Of a stretch of 64,000 nucleotides of DNA, positions 44,982 through 54,364 are shown one piece after another. How positions within the stretch are numbered: position 1 is the first letter of the stretch; each line of letters opens with the position of its first letter. The notes beneath the pieces are model-generated. The model saw nothing but the letters and a program-made list of their open reading frames with translations. It ran no database searches and was not told where the DNA came from. The position numbers and the translations under genes are program-made. Source of the DNA: Phycisphaerales bacterium (lineage in GTDB: Bacteria; Planctomycetota; Phycisphaerae; Phycisphaerales; SM1A02); NCBI GenBank assembly GCA_028278245.1, contig JANQEQ010000096.1:1-64000 (forward strand). Reading direction: 5' to 3'.

Positions 44982-47540
44982 GTGGAATCGGTCGAAACCC
45001 ATATTGGTGAAGATGTAATGCCAGAAGCAGAAGAGATCGTCCCGGGCGGTGTGCATGACGATTTACCTCTAATGCCTGCACCGACTGCGGAGCCTGGTGA
45101 AGTGGATATTGCCCGAGCACTTCATGCAGTGAGGAGTTACCATCGCGCCGATCCCGGATCGGGTGAGTTCCTGCCCTGCCCCGATGAAGATGTGTTACCG
45201 GCGTTGATGTACCCCTTCCGAAAGCCGGAAAGTGTACGGCACGATTATCCGCTGTTTCTCTATCCTCCCGACATCGAACCGGATAAACCGCTGTGTCAAC
45301 CAATGTCGGAACTGTTGCATGATCTGCTCGATCAGATTGCACCCAATGAAGAGGATGCCAGAATTCTCAAGGATAATCTCTCACGGCTCGAGCATTTTGC
45401 TCGTGAGACTTTAGCAGCTCAGGACCGCGGAATTGATGCCATCGATTGCCTGCGTCAGGGTGGCCAGGAAATGCTGGAGGATTTGTCGTTGCCTGATCAG
45501 ACCCGCGAGCAACTGCAAGCGGACCTTGACCGGTTGATCGAAGTAGTACCACAATCTGGTCGCTTGATCGGCTTGAATGAGCACACGCCCCTCTTTCTGT
45601 TCCTTCGTGCGACACGACGTCGAGCCGCTATCGCTCGGACGAATCTCCGAAATGAGATATCGCATCTTCGACACAGACTTAGGGATCTCATATTCATCGA
45701 TATTGTCAAAGATCCCAAGGGTAGAAAGCCTGAAATCCTGAGCGAGTCATTTGGTGCTGCAGGACCGGAACGTATTGACTCAGAAGTTTATTCCGAGGTG
45801 ATCGGCCCTGCCCGTGGTTCGGTCGCAATGGAGAAATCCCGACGTCAACGCATAGAGAATGTCGTTGAACTTCTAAGTGAATACCTCGACAGTCATGACA
45901 CTCCTCCTCTCATGAGGGTGGTTCATCACAGTGAAAATCCACCTTCGTGGAGGACGACTGAAGCAGATTGGAATATTGAAGCCGATGCCACGGTGTGCAA
46001 CACCGCAGCAGAAATCTTTGATAATCAAGCTGACGAGTACGCAAAACTTTTTGCCGCAATGCGCGTGGCTCGCCTGGAGTTAGCCAGTGCCTATGATCCG
46101 GACCGCCACGAGGATCTTCTGAAGAATTTTGATTGGGAAGCATTCACCCGTGAGGAAATGCTCGCAATGCCACCAGTTCTGGCATTGGAGACAGCACAGA
46201 ACCTGGCCGGGGAAGGAATGCTTAGCCTTTCGCGACTGCAACTTTCGGGTCGCCCTGTCATCGTTCTGGTACTCGTCCATCCCGCAGAGGATCCCGGGCT
46301 GCCTCTGCACGAAGATCCTATGATTGGATACCGGTTCGAGCTGGCATATCTAGGAATCAGCCATCGTGAAAGCCTGGTTCAGCAGTCTTCCGCAGCCAGT
46401 CCGAGACACTTGATGGCTGGTTACGATCGGGCGTTGGAATCGATGCGGGCATCATTACACGTCGTAGCTGGTGTGAGCCGAACTTACAAGCCGGTGACAA
46501 GACTGGGCATGTGGCTCCACGAGAGCGCAGCTTTGGAAGGACGGGCGCACCCATTCTTCCGTTATGATCCTGCCAAGGGTGAATCGTGGGCGCAGCGATT
46601 GGATTTTTCATCCAATCCACAACCGGAAAAAGACTGGCCGACCTATTCGTTTCCCTATCGCACAGCAAGCAACGCCGAAGAAACGATGGATCTGGCATTC
46701 ACTTTTGCTGATTTTGCCTTGCTGGAACCACAGTACCGCGATCATTTCCGGGTTGTACCCGAAGAGTGTGTTTGTGATGAACTGATCTCGATGGAGAAGT
46801 ATCTGACGTTATCAACACACGAGGAGTATCTCCAGTATATCCCGATAATCTGGGCGGTGGATTCGGATGGTTGCTTGCAGCGTCTCGTGGTCAGCCGACG
46901 CTTGGCTTATGTTTGTCGAGATCGGTTGGGCTTCTGGCACACACTGCAGGAGCTGGCTGGGATCCGGAATGAATACGTTCGGGTCGCGGTAGATGAAGAA
47001 CGTGAGAAACTCAAGGCGGAATTCGAGCATGAAAAAGAGCAACTCGCTCTAGAGTACAACGCGGAAATTGAACGTGTTCGCAATGAAACCGCTCAGGAAG
47101 TGATGGAAAGACTGGCTGCCGGCTTGCTTGCCACCGATCCTTCAACCATTACCGCATCGCCAGCATCTGCACAACGAACAATCCAACCTCCATCAGCACC
47201 CGTCACAGAGTCTACCGAATCAGAATCAACTGTGTTGGACGGAGATGATGCGAAGCCTGCGGAAGAAGCAGAAACGGAAGTTGATGAAGGACCGGAGGAT
47301 CCCTGGATCGACAGCATACTCTGCACCACCTGTAACGATTGCACGAATATCAACAGCCAGATGTTTGTTTATAACGCCAACAAGCAGGCAGTCATCGGTG
47401 ATCCGAGTGCTGGCACTTATGCCGAGTTGGTCCAGGCCGCGGAGAAATGCCCCAGCCGATGTATTCACCCCGGTACGCCACAGAATCCAGATGAACCCAA
47501 TCTTGAGGAGTTGATCAAGCGGGCCAAGCCGTTTCGATAA
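44982..47540 (+). CDS. PFOR-derived giant protein with C-terminal ferredoxin domain (Rnf-associated)
   Basis: An 852-residue protein not matching any family I can name. Residues 1-370 are mostly helical and charged. About 395-560 resembles the thiamine domain of pyruvate:ferredoxin oxidoreductase: RFELAYLGISHRESLVQQ, then HPFFRYDPAKGESWAQRLDF, compared with PFOR YWPLFRYDPRL and NPFQLDSK. The GDG motif and cluster cysteines are missing. About 575-715 matches the end of the 1538-residue protein (DRLGFWHTLQELAG, then a coiled coil). After a Thr/Glu-rich linker comes a ferredoxin-like domain, CTTCNDC (Cys781, 784, 787) and EKCPSRCIHPG (Cys823), able to hold one [4Fe-4S] cluster. The start is GTG at 44982 or ATG at 45018. 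It lies between korB and rnfB, so a role in ferredoxin delivery is inferred. Confidence 0.65.
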   Translation: MESVETHIGEDVMPEAEEIVPGGVHDDLPLMPAPTAEPGEVDIARALHAVRSYHRADPGSGEFLPCPDEDVLPALMYPFRKPESVRHDYPLFLYPPDIEPDKPLCQPMSELLHDLLDQIAPNEEDARILKDNLSRLEHFARETLAAQDRGIDAIDCLRQGGQEMLEDLSLPDQTREQLQADLDRLIEVVPQSGRLIGLNEHTPLFLFLRATRRRAAIARTNLRNEISHLRHRLRDLIFIDIVKDPKGRKPEILSESFGAAGPERIDSEVYSEVIGPARGSVAMEKSRRQRIENVVELLSEYLDSHDTPPLMRVVHHSENPPSWRTTEADWNIEADATVCNTAAEIFDNQADEYAKLFAAMRVARLELASAYDPDRHEDLLKNFDWEAFTREEMLAMPPVLALETAQNLAGEGMLSLSRLQLSGRPVIVLVLVHPAEDPGLPLHEDPMIGYRFELAYLGISHRESLVQQSSAASPRHLMAGYDRALESMRASLHVVAGVSRTYKPVTRLGMWLHESAALEGRAHPFFRYDPAKGESWAQRLDFSSNPQPEKDWPTYSFPYRTASNAEETMDLAFTFADFALLEPQYRDHFRVVPEECVCDELISMEKYLTLSTHEEYLQYIPIIWAVDSDGCLQRLVVSRRLAYVCRDRLGFWHTLQELAGIRNEYVRVAVDEEREKLKAEFEHEKEQLALEYNAEIERVRNETAQEVMERLAAGLLATDPSTITASPASAQRTIQPPSAPVTESTESESTVLDGDDAKPAEEAETEVDEGPEDPWIDSILCTTCNDCTNINSQMFVYNANKQAVIGDPSAGTYAELVQAAEKCPSRCIHPGTPQNPDEPNLEELIKRAKPFR

Positions 47541-47566
47541 CGTCTCGACCGCGTGAGGACTAGACC

Positions 47567-48418
47567 ATGACAACCATGCTCATAGCAACGGCGATCATGG
47601 CGGGATTAGGGATCGTCTTCGGTCTCGGCCTGGCAATAGCGAACATCTATCTCCGCGTCGAAGAAGATCCCCGGCTTGATATCCTCGAAGAGATGCTGCC
47701 GGGAACAAATTGCGGAGCATGTGGGGAGGCAGGTTGTCGCGCATTTGCTGAAACGCTGGTGAGCGGAGTTAAACAACCCAGCGGCTGCACAGTATCCAGC
47801 GAAGAAAACATTGTTGACATTGCCTCATTTCTGGGTGTTGATGCGGGCAAACAGGAAAAACGTGTTGCACGGTTACACTGTGCTGGTGGTATAGCTCAGG
47901 CGCAACAGATCGCTGAATATGAGGGCTACGGAAATTGCAGAGCCGCCCATTTGGTGGGTGGAGGGGGCAAGGGTTGTTCCTGGGGATGTCTTGGTCTGGC
48001 CGATTGCGAAAAAGCCTGCACTTTCGATGCGATTTACATGAACGGCGAGCGCTTGCCGGTGGTAATTCCCGATCTGTGTACAGCGTGTGGCGACTGTGTT
48101 GAGGCGTGTCCTCGCGATCTCTTTGAAATCCTACCAATATCTCAGGCACTGCTGGTTCAGTGCAAAGCACCGCTTGAGGGTGATGAAGCCCGTGCTGTAT
48201 GCGATGTTGCCTGCGATGCCTGCGGTCGATGTGCCCAGGACGCCGCGCCGGGTCTCATTACGATGGTCAACAATCTTCCGGTAGTGGATTATGCGGCCGG
48301 CGGTCCGGCTCATCCCAAGGCAACACATCGTTGCCCTACCGGCGCGATTCAATGGGTTGATGGTCAGCAGTTTGAAAAATCAAAACCTGTTCCAATGACA
48401 GGAGTGCATCTTGACTAG
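47567..48418 (+). CDS. rnfB: Rnf complex iron-sulfur subunit RnfB
   Basis: A 283-residue RnfB, the polyferredoxin that takes electrons from ferredoxin. An N-terminal membrane anchor (ATAIMAGLGIVFGLGLAIAN) is followed by the Fes domain with LPGTNCGACGEAGCRAFAE. Later clusters are at GCSWGCLGLADCEKACTFDA and DLCTACGDCVEACPRDLFEI. A last Cys-rich segment (CDVACDACGRC, HRCPTGAI) extends the usual set. gagga lies before ATG 47567. The gene end overlaps the TTG start of the 1538-residue protein by 8 bases. Placement of rnfB before, rather than after, the other rnf genes, and split from rnfC, is unusual. Confidence 0.95.
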   Translation: MTTMLIATAIMAGLGIVFGLGLAIANIYLRVEEDPRLDILEEMLPGTNCGACGEAGCRAFAETLVSGVKQPSGCTVSSEENIVDIASFLGVDAGKQEKRVARLHCAGGIAQAQQIAEYEGYGNCRAAHLVGGGGKGCSWGCLGLADCEKACTFDAIYMNGERLPVVIPDLCTACGDCVEACPRDLFEILPISQALLVQCKAPLEGDEARAVCDVACDACGRCAQDAAPGLITMVNNLPVVDYAAGGPAHPKATHRCPTGAIQWVDGQQFEKSKPVPMTGVHLD

Positions 48419-51400
48419 TTTTACTTCAGCATCCTGGCGTTGGGTGAGGCAACTCCTCTCTACGGGGAAGTCACAAGACCAGTATCAAACAGGTAAGCCA
48501 GTTGTACTCGATGGTATGTCTGCAATTGCTGTGCTGGAATCATCCGTAGCAGAATCGGCAGCGCTGGGGGCAAGTTATCCTGCAGCGATTGCTGCGCGAG
48601 CCTGGATGAAACAGACGTGTGATCAGTCGGCAAACACCTTCGATCATCCCCTGGGGAAGATTGATGTCACGAATCCACGAGCAGCACTTGCCGGTGCGTC
48701 GGGCATGGCGATGTCCGGCTTACGCGCTACCACGTTTCTCTCTGGTCCGGACCTTGGCAAAGCACAGGATATTTTGCGCTATGCCGCGGGACAGCATCTC
48801 CCTCTGGTGGTCCACCTTGCCAGTCGAGCAAGTGGGAGTCATGCTCAATCGTTGGGAAGCGGACACGAAACCTATCACAGTATCGGCGAGTCTGGCTGGA
48901 TGGAGTTCTTTGCCACCAATGTTCAGGAAGCAATTGATCTTGCTCTTATCGCACGTCGTGTTGCAGAACGAGCCTTGATCCCGGGATTGGTAGCAATGGA
49001 TGGCGAACAGACCGCAACTGCTGCACAGGATGTACTCCTGCCGGATGATGCATTTCTGAAGGATTATCTAGGCGACAGCGGCGATCATATTGCACCCGGC
49101 ACACCGAGCCAGCATCTCCTGTTCGGCGATTCGCGCCGTCGCTTACCTCGTTTCTATGATTTACAGAGGCCGATGCTCCTGGGTTCCTGGCAGGATCCTG
49201 ATACCTGGGCACACGGTACGATAGCGCATAAACCATTCTTCACCGATCATTTGCCGGACATACTCCGCAACGCATTTGAAGAATTTACCCATCACACAGG
49301 CCGATCATACGATGCTGTTCGTACATCCAATCTGGAAGGAGCGGATATTGTCCTGATCGCTCAGGGCGCAGCCGTCGAAACATTGGAAGCGGTTGCTCAA
49401 TATGTCCGAGCGAAGAGTTCTCTTCGCGTCGGCGTGCTGGGTATTCGCTGCTATCGGCCTTTCCCCGGGCCACAGATTGTTGAACTGCTGAGGGGAGTCA
49501 AATCCATTGCGGTACTGGAACGAACAGACTCTCCACTTTCAGGTCAGGGACCGCTTGTTCGAGAGATTCAGAGCGCATTCAACCATGCGCTTGAAAATCA
49601 TCGTTTCGAGCCGAAAGCTCATCCGGGCTTCCCCGCACTAAGGTCGGATGATCTGCCCCGCATTTCCAGTGTCATCTACGGTTTAGGTGGTTGGCCGCTG
49701 CGCGCTGCCGATGTAGAAGCATTGATTGAAGAATTGGCAGATTCTCCGCGGAGTCAGGTGTACCTGGGTATTGATTTTGAAGGTAAATCACAGACATATC
49801 CGAAACGCCAGGCTTTGCTCGATGGGTTGAAGCGCGATTACCCTGATTTAGCGCAACTCTCTCTCAGTAGCCAAGCTGATTCTCTAGATGTGCGTTCAGA
49901 GAGCAGCTTATCCATTGCGGTTCATCGCTTATCAGGAGGAGCAGGTGAATTGCTGGCCGGTGAACTTGCCGGACTCATGCAGCGAAGTTTCGGCGGTCAC
50001 GTTCGAAGCCGCGCCGGTCTGACCTGGCAACGATTCGATCAACCCTGCGTCGATTGGATCATCCATGATGCGAATCAGATCTACGATCCCGGTGATGAAC
50101 CTACAACTGATATCGCGGTATTGCTGAATCCCCAGCCGAATCAACCATATTCAATCAATCATCTGGTTGAGGGGGGAGCACTGCTTGTCGTCCACGAGCA
50201 ATCTGATGCTGGAATCACCGATCTTCTGCCTGCTTCTACGATCGACATGTTCATTCGGAAGAAGGTGAATGTGTATGTCAACGCAACAATGGCGGAAGAT
50301 AGTGATCCAGATTCACGATCATCCGCGTTTGTAGTGGAACAGGCACTGGGAAGTGTATTGGCGATATTGAATAGCAGTTCTGAATCTCATTCAATCTCGG
50401 AGAATCAAGCTAAGGACATTCGCGAGAAAATGCTCGCACATATCGCGGATAGAGAGCGAAGTGAGCGCCTGGAGCAATTTGCCGCAGCATTCACTTCTTT
50501 GGAGAAAGTTGATCTGTCCGAGGTCCAAACTGATCTATCGAAGGATGCAGCATCGACACCGATTATTCCCGAATATATTCGCCAGCGCGGCCGATCAGAT
50601 TCAACACTGGACAGTCTTCCACGATTCTGGGACCAGGTTGGCGTCCTGCATCGGGATGGCCGGCATGGTGAGCTTACGCCCGATCCATATCTTGCAACTG
50701 GTGCCATTCCAGCCCTATCATCTGCGTTCCGCAGAGTTAGCAATCCACAGGATGTGATCCTGGAATTTGATCCCGAAGATTGCGTGAGTGATGGGCGCTT
50801 GTGGACCAGTTGCCCTGACGGTTCGATTGTGCCTCTGGTTTTTTCCGCAAAAACGCTTGTCGAAACCGGTATCGAACTTGCTTCCACCCACGGAAAATCA
50901 GCCGACGCTTTGCGAAGTGTAGCGGGCAAGATCGCAAAGGGTGTCAACAACATCATCGCCAGTGAAGATGATCCTCCTCGATATGCTGAAGGACTTCTCC
51001 GGCGTGCTTTCGATACTCTGGACATACCAGAGCAACGTCGTGAATCGCTAGCAGAAGCACTTCAGATCGTCATTGATGAAGTGGGCATTATTCCCATGTC
51101 GCCGACCATTGCGTTCTTTGCTGATCGAGAACGAGAAGCCAAGGGAAGCGGGGAGTTTCTTGCATTGATGGTGAATCCCGATGCAGGGAGGAATTACGAG
51201 ATAATGCAGGCGGTCGGCGAAGGTCGGGGTCTGCGCGCTGAGCCACGTACTGAAGAAAGTGTTCAGCATGCCAGACGCCTGTGGGAGCTTTGGCAGGCGT
51301 TTCCCGATACTTCCAGCGGGACGATTCAACACGCATCAGAACAAGAGAAGATCGGTCCCCTTGCGGCAATCATGTTATCCAGACACTGCCAGCTGGCGAT

Positions 51401-53027
51401 GGCAGCAGGTGATGGCGCTGAAGCAGGATCGGGAGCCAAATTAGCACTCCGTCATTTGCTTGCAGTTGGGGAATTTGCCTGGCAACCGCGAGTCATTCAG
51501 CAGATCAACGACATCCAAACGCTCCGGGGGAAACTTGCCGAGCAGATTCGAGAAGTCCTCGCCGATGCGCTGCCCGCAAAGGATCTGGATGCGCTGTCAG
51601 AGGGCCTGGAGGTTCTGGGGCGCGACGAAATTGATCTGTCTCACTTATCAGCATCGGTTGATACTGCAGTCTCCGGCGGCCGGGTCGATGGTGCTCGGCT
51701 CGGGCGGTTGGTGGATGTGGCGCGTGGACTGGCGGATCTGCAATGGCGTCTTGAAAAAGGAATCGACGGCCTTGGCAGATCTCGTACTGGACTGGCCATC
51801 ACCGCCGATTCAGCGTCTGCCTGGGCAGGTGTATTCCCTTACAATCCCTTCCAGAATCCCGTGGTGATCGATGCCACAGGTGAAACCGGGTCACTCGCGC
51901 TGGGTCTTCTCGAAGGACAACGACGACAGGTGCTGGCCGGCTTCAGCTACATGCGTTGGGCGCAACTGGAATTGGATAATCCGGCAGAAGCAGAACACTC
52001 TTCTGATGCGCTCACCCGATTGACTTTTTCCGATCTTGATGAACACGAGCGGCAGGGTTGTCCACCAATCCTGATTGTCGGCGATGGACAATCACTCGGC
52101 GGGCGAGGATTGGCAGATCTACTCTTCCTGTTGAATACTGACCTTCCGGTGAAGGTGGTCATTCTCAGTGGTCTGGGGGGTGATGCTGACAGCGGCTTGC
52201 GGGTGAATGTACTGGGAGAATACCCAGCCGAGCAACGCTTTGATCTTGGTTTGCTGGCGATGCTCAATCGCAAGGCGTATGTCGCGCAGACTTCTATCTC
52301 CAACGACGCGCATTTTGTCAGCAGCGTGGAAAAGGCAATGAAGTTTGATGGTCCGGCCCTGGTGCATGTGCATACCCCCAGCCCACAGCAGCACGGATTT
52401 TCGCCGGCATCTCTCTTTGAGCAGGCGCGTCTGGCTGTGGCGAGTCGCGCGTATTCACTGATGCAGTTTGATCCCTCTGCTGAGGGTGTTTTCGGTGCAT
52501 GTCTTGATCTGGCAGGCAACGGTGATCCAGAGCAATTGTGGGAGATGGATGAAACCGGTTCGCCGCTGACACCGATTCATTGGGCTGTTACCGAGCAGCG
52601 TTTTTCTGATCACTTCACTCCGATTACTCCCGATGATCCGATCCACACCCCGATCGATGCATACCTGGTTCTCCCCACTCATGAGCGTGATGGACACACA
52701 CCTTTTATCACGGTGAGTGAAGGCAATGATTCCCGTCAGTTGAAGATCTCCGCAGACATGATCGCAGATGCAGAACATCGTCTGCGTCTCTGGCGAACAT
52801 TACAGGAACTGGCCGGTGTCGTGACCCCGTTTACTGAACAGGTCAGACACAAAGCTGAGCAGTATGTCAGGGAAACACATCAAAAAGAATTGGCGAGTCT
52901 GCAGCAGGAGCACGAAGCTAAACTCGCTGATCTCAAAGCTCAATTTGATGCTGAAGCTACGCAATGCATCACCCAGCAGCTAATGGCAATTGCAGGTTAC
53001 ACCGCAGATGGGGATGAAACTGCATGA
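48411..53027 (+). CDS. Degenerate pyruvate:ferredoxin oxidoreductase-like giant protein (Rnf-associated pseudo-PFOR)
   Basis: A 1538-residue protein with PFOR domain order but failed active sites, judged by eye. Domain I (about 30-215): VLDGMSAIAVLESS, LRATTFLSGPD, HLASRASGSHAQSLGSGHE; YPITP reads YPAAI and the thiamine-activating Glu is lost. Domain II (about 305-400): VLIAQGAAVETLEAVAQYV. Domain III is about 500-655. A first ferredoxin motif is CVSDGRLWTSCPDGSI (Cys791, Asp794, Leu797, Cys801). The second is VNPDAGRNYEIMQAVGE, with no cysteine left. The proximal-cluster motif GACxGCGE reads GAEAGSGA (1002-1009). The thiamine domain (about 1145-1345) keeps GDG (1224-1226) only. A shared module and coiled coil end it. 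TTG at 48411 has aggag 6 bases upstream. It overlaps rnfB and rnfC. The reading frame is intact, so the protein is under selection but probably not catalytic. Confidence 0.7.
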   Translation: MTSFTSASWRWVRQLLSTGKSQDQYQTGKPVVLDGMSAIAVLESSVAESAALGASYPAAIAARAWMKQTCDQSANTFDHPLGKIDVTNPRAALAGASGMAMSGLRATTFLSGPDLGKAQDILRYAAGQHLPLVVHLASRASGSHAQSLGSGHETYHSIGESGWMEFFATNVQEAIDLALIARRVAERALIPGLVAMDGEQTATAAQDVLLPDDAFLKDYLGDSGDHIAPGTPSQHLLFGDSRRRLPRFYDLQRPMLLGSWQDPDTWAHGTIAHKPFFTDHLPDILRNAFEEFTHHTGRSYDAVRTSNLEGADIVLIAQGAAVETLEAVAQYVRAKSSLRVGVLGIRCYRPFPGPQIVELLRGVKSIAVLERTDSPLSGQGPLVREIQSAFNHALENHRFEPKAHPGFPALRSDDLPRISSVIYGLGGWPLRAADVEALIEELADSPRSQVYLGIDFEGKSQTYPKRQALLDGLKRDYPDLAQLSLSSQADSLDVRSESSLSIAVHRLSGGAGELLAGELAGLMQRSFGGHVRSRAGLTWQRFDQPCVDWIIHDANQIYDPGDEPTTDIAVLLNPQPNQPYSINHLVEGGALLVVHEQSDAGITDLLPASTIDMFIRKKVNVYVNATMAEDSDPDSRSSAFVVEQALGSVLAILNSSSESHSISENQAKDIREKMLAHIADRERSERLEQFAAAFTSLEKVDLSEVQTDLSKDAASTPIIPEYIRQRGRSDSTLDSLPRFWDQVGVLHRDGRHGELTPDPYLATGAIPALSSAFRRVSNPQDVILEFDPEDCVSDGRLWTSCPDGSIVPLVFSAKTLVETGIELASTHGKSADALRSVAGKIAKGVNNIIASEDDPPRYAEGLLRRAFDTLDIPEQRRESLAEALQIVIDEVGIIPMSPTIAFFADREREAKGSGEFLALMVNPDAGRNYEIMQAVGEGRGLRAEPRTEESVQHARRLWELWQAFPDTSSGTIQHASEQEKIGPLAAIMLSRHCQLAMAAGDGAEAGSGAKLALRHLLAVGEFAWQPRVIQQINDIQTLRGKLAEQIREVLADALPAKDLDALSEGLEVLGRDEIDLSHLSASVDTAVSGGRVDGARLGRLVDVARGLADLQWRLEKGIDGLGRSRTGLAITADSASAWAGVFPYNPFQNPVVIDATGETGSLALGLLEGQRRQVLAGFSYMRWAQLELDNPAEAEHSSDALTRLTFSDLDEHERQGCPPILIVGDGQSLGGRGLADLLFLLNTDLPVKVVILSGLGGDADSGLRVNVLGEYPAEQRFDLGLLAMLNRKAYVAQTSISNDAHFVSSVEKAMKFDGPALVHVHTPSPQQHGFSPASLFEQARLAVASRAYSLMQFDPSAEGVFGACLDLAGNGDPEQLWEMDETGSPLTPIHWAVTEQRFSDHFTPITPDDPIHTPIDAYLVLPTHERDGHTPFITVSEGNDSRQLKISADMIADAEHRLRLWRTLQELAGVVTPFTEQVRHKAEQYVRETHQKELASLQQEHEAKLADLKAQFDAEATQCITQQLMAIAGYTADGDETA

Positions 53028-54364
53028 GCGTCTACACGCTGGGAAAGACATTTCGCCACGGTGTGCATCCTCGGGAACATAAGGAACAGACCGAGCACGT
53101 TGCTGTGGAACGTATGCCCTTTGTGCAGCGATACACACTACCCCTGCGTCAACACCTGGGTGCACCCTGCCAACCTGTGGTCAAGGCAGGCGATCAGGTT
53201 ATTCGGGGGCAGGTAGTTGCAAATCCGGGTGGCTTTGTCTCCATGATGTTGCACAGTCCGGTGACGGGACAGATTTCAGCCATCGCACCTCGGCGTTTTC
53301 CCAACGGTGAAATGGTGGAAAGTATAGAAATTGATGCTGATCCTTATGCCACCCAGCAGTTTTCTTCGTTGCCTCCGATCGAATGGGAAGAATTACCTCT
53401 CGATGAATTTATCAAGCATGTTCAGAAAGCGGGTTTGGTCGGGATGGGTGGTGCGGCTTTCCCCACGCATGTGAAGTACAAATTGCCTGAGGGGAAGCGC
53501 TGTCAGCGGCTGGTTGTCAACGGCTGTGAATGTGAACCGTACCTCACCTGTGATCATCGTTTGATGGTTGAAGATGCGGCATTGGTTGTTCGGGGAACTC
53601 ATATCATTGCGAAAAAGCTGGGAGCGGATTCCGCAACCATTGGCGTTGAGATGAACAAGCCCGATGCAGTTATCGCTTTGAATGAAGTTATCAGGCAGGG
53701 AGAGTATGAAAATATCTCAGTCGTACCCTTGCGAGTGAAATATCCCCAGGGCGCTGAGAAAATGCTGATCAAGGCACTTTTCGATGAGGAAGTGCCTGCA
53801 GGGAAACTTCCGCTGGACTTGAATATCGTCGTCAATAATGTCGGGACGATGGCAGGCATTGCAGAGTATTTTGATCTGCAAAAACCGTTCGTGGAGAGGC
53901 TTGTCACAGTTGCCGGCCCGGGAGTGGAGCGGCCATCAAACCTGATGGTTCCGATCGGAACTCCGGTCCGGGATATCCTGCAGCACTGCGGTTTGAGCCG
54001 GGAGACTCGGCAGGTCGTCATGGGTGGGCCGATGATGGGGCAGCCGTTGGCTTCGCTGGATGTTCCCATGCTCAAGGGAACCAGCGGCCTCCTGGCGTTT
54101 ACTGAAGAGGGCGTGCAACACCCCACGGAATATGCCTGTGTGCGGTGCGGCCAATGTCTGGAAGCATGTCACAGCTTTTTGAATCCATCACGGCTGGCCA
54201 GACTTGCGCGGGCAGAACGTTGGGATGAACTGGAAGACAATTTCCTGATGGATTGCGTCGAATGCGGCGCGTGTACCTACACCTGTCCATCCAATGTACC
54301 CATCGTGCATCTGATTCGGGCAGCGAAAATGGCACTCAGGGAGCAGAAAGCGCCGAAATCATGA
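53024..54364 (+). CDS. rnfC: Rnf complex subunit RnfC
   Basis: A 446-residue RnfC, the peripheral subunit that exchanges electrons with NAD. It has HPREHKEQTEHVAVERMPFV near the N-terminus, a barrel-sandwich segment (VKAGDQVIRGQVVA), the nucleotide/FMN site GLVGMGGAAFPTHVKYKLPE and VVNGCECEPYLTCDHRLM, a SLBB-like part, and two C-terminal [4Fe-4S] sites, CVRCGQCLEAC and CVECGACTYTCPSNVP. The length matches short bacterial forms without the long C-terminal Ala-rich tail of enterobacteria. It overlaps the giant gene before it (ATGA) and rnfD after it (ATGA). Confidence 0.96.
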   Translation: MSVYTLGKTFRHGVHPREHKEQTEHVAVERMPFVQRYTLPLRQHLGAPCQPVVKAGDQVIRGQVVANPGGFVSMMLHSPVTGQISAIAPRRFPNGEMVESIEIDADPYATQQFSSLPPIEWEELPLDEFIKHVQKAGLVGMGGAAFPTHVKYKLPEGKRCQRLVVNGCECEPYLTCDHRLMVEDAALVVRGTHIIAKKLGADSATIGVEMNKPDAVIALNEVIRQGEYENISVVPLRVKYPQGAEKMLIKALFDEEVPAGKLPLDLNIVVNNVGTMAGIAEYFDLQKPFVERLVTVAGPGVERPSNLMVPIGTPVRDILQHCGLSRETRQVVMGGPMMGQPLASLDVPMLKGTSGLLAFTEEGVQHPTEYACVRCGQCLEACHSFLNPSRLARLARAERWDELEDNFLMDCVECGACTYTCPSNVPIVHLIRAAKMALREQKAPKS

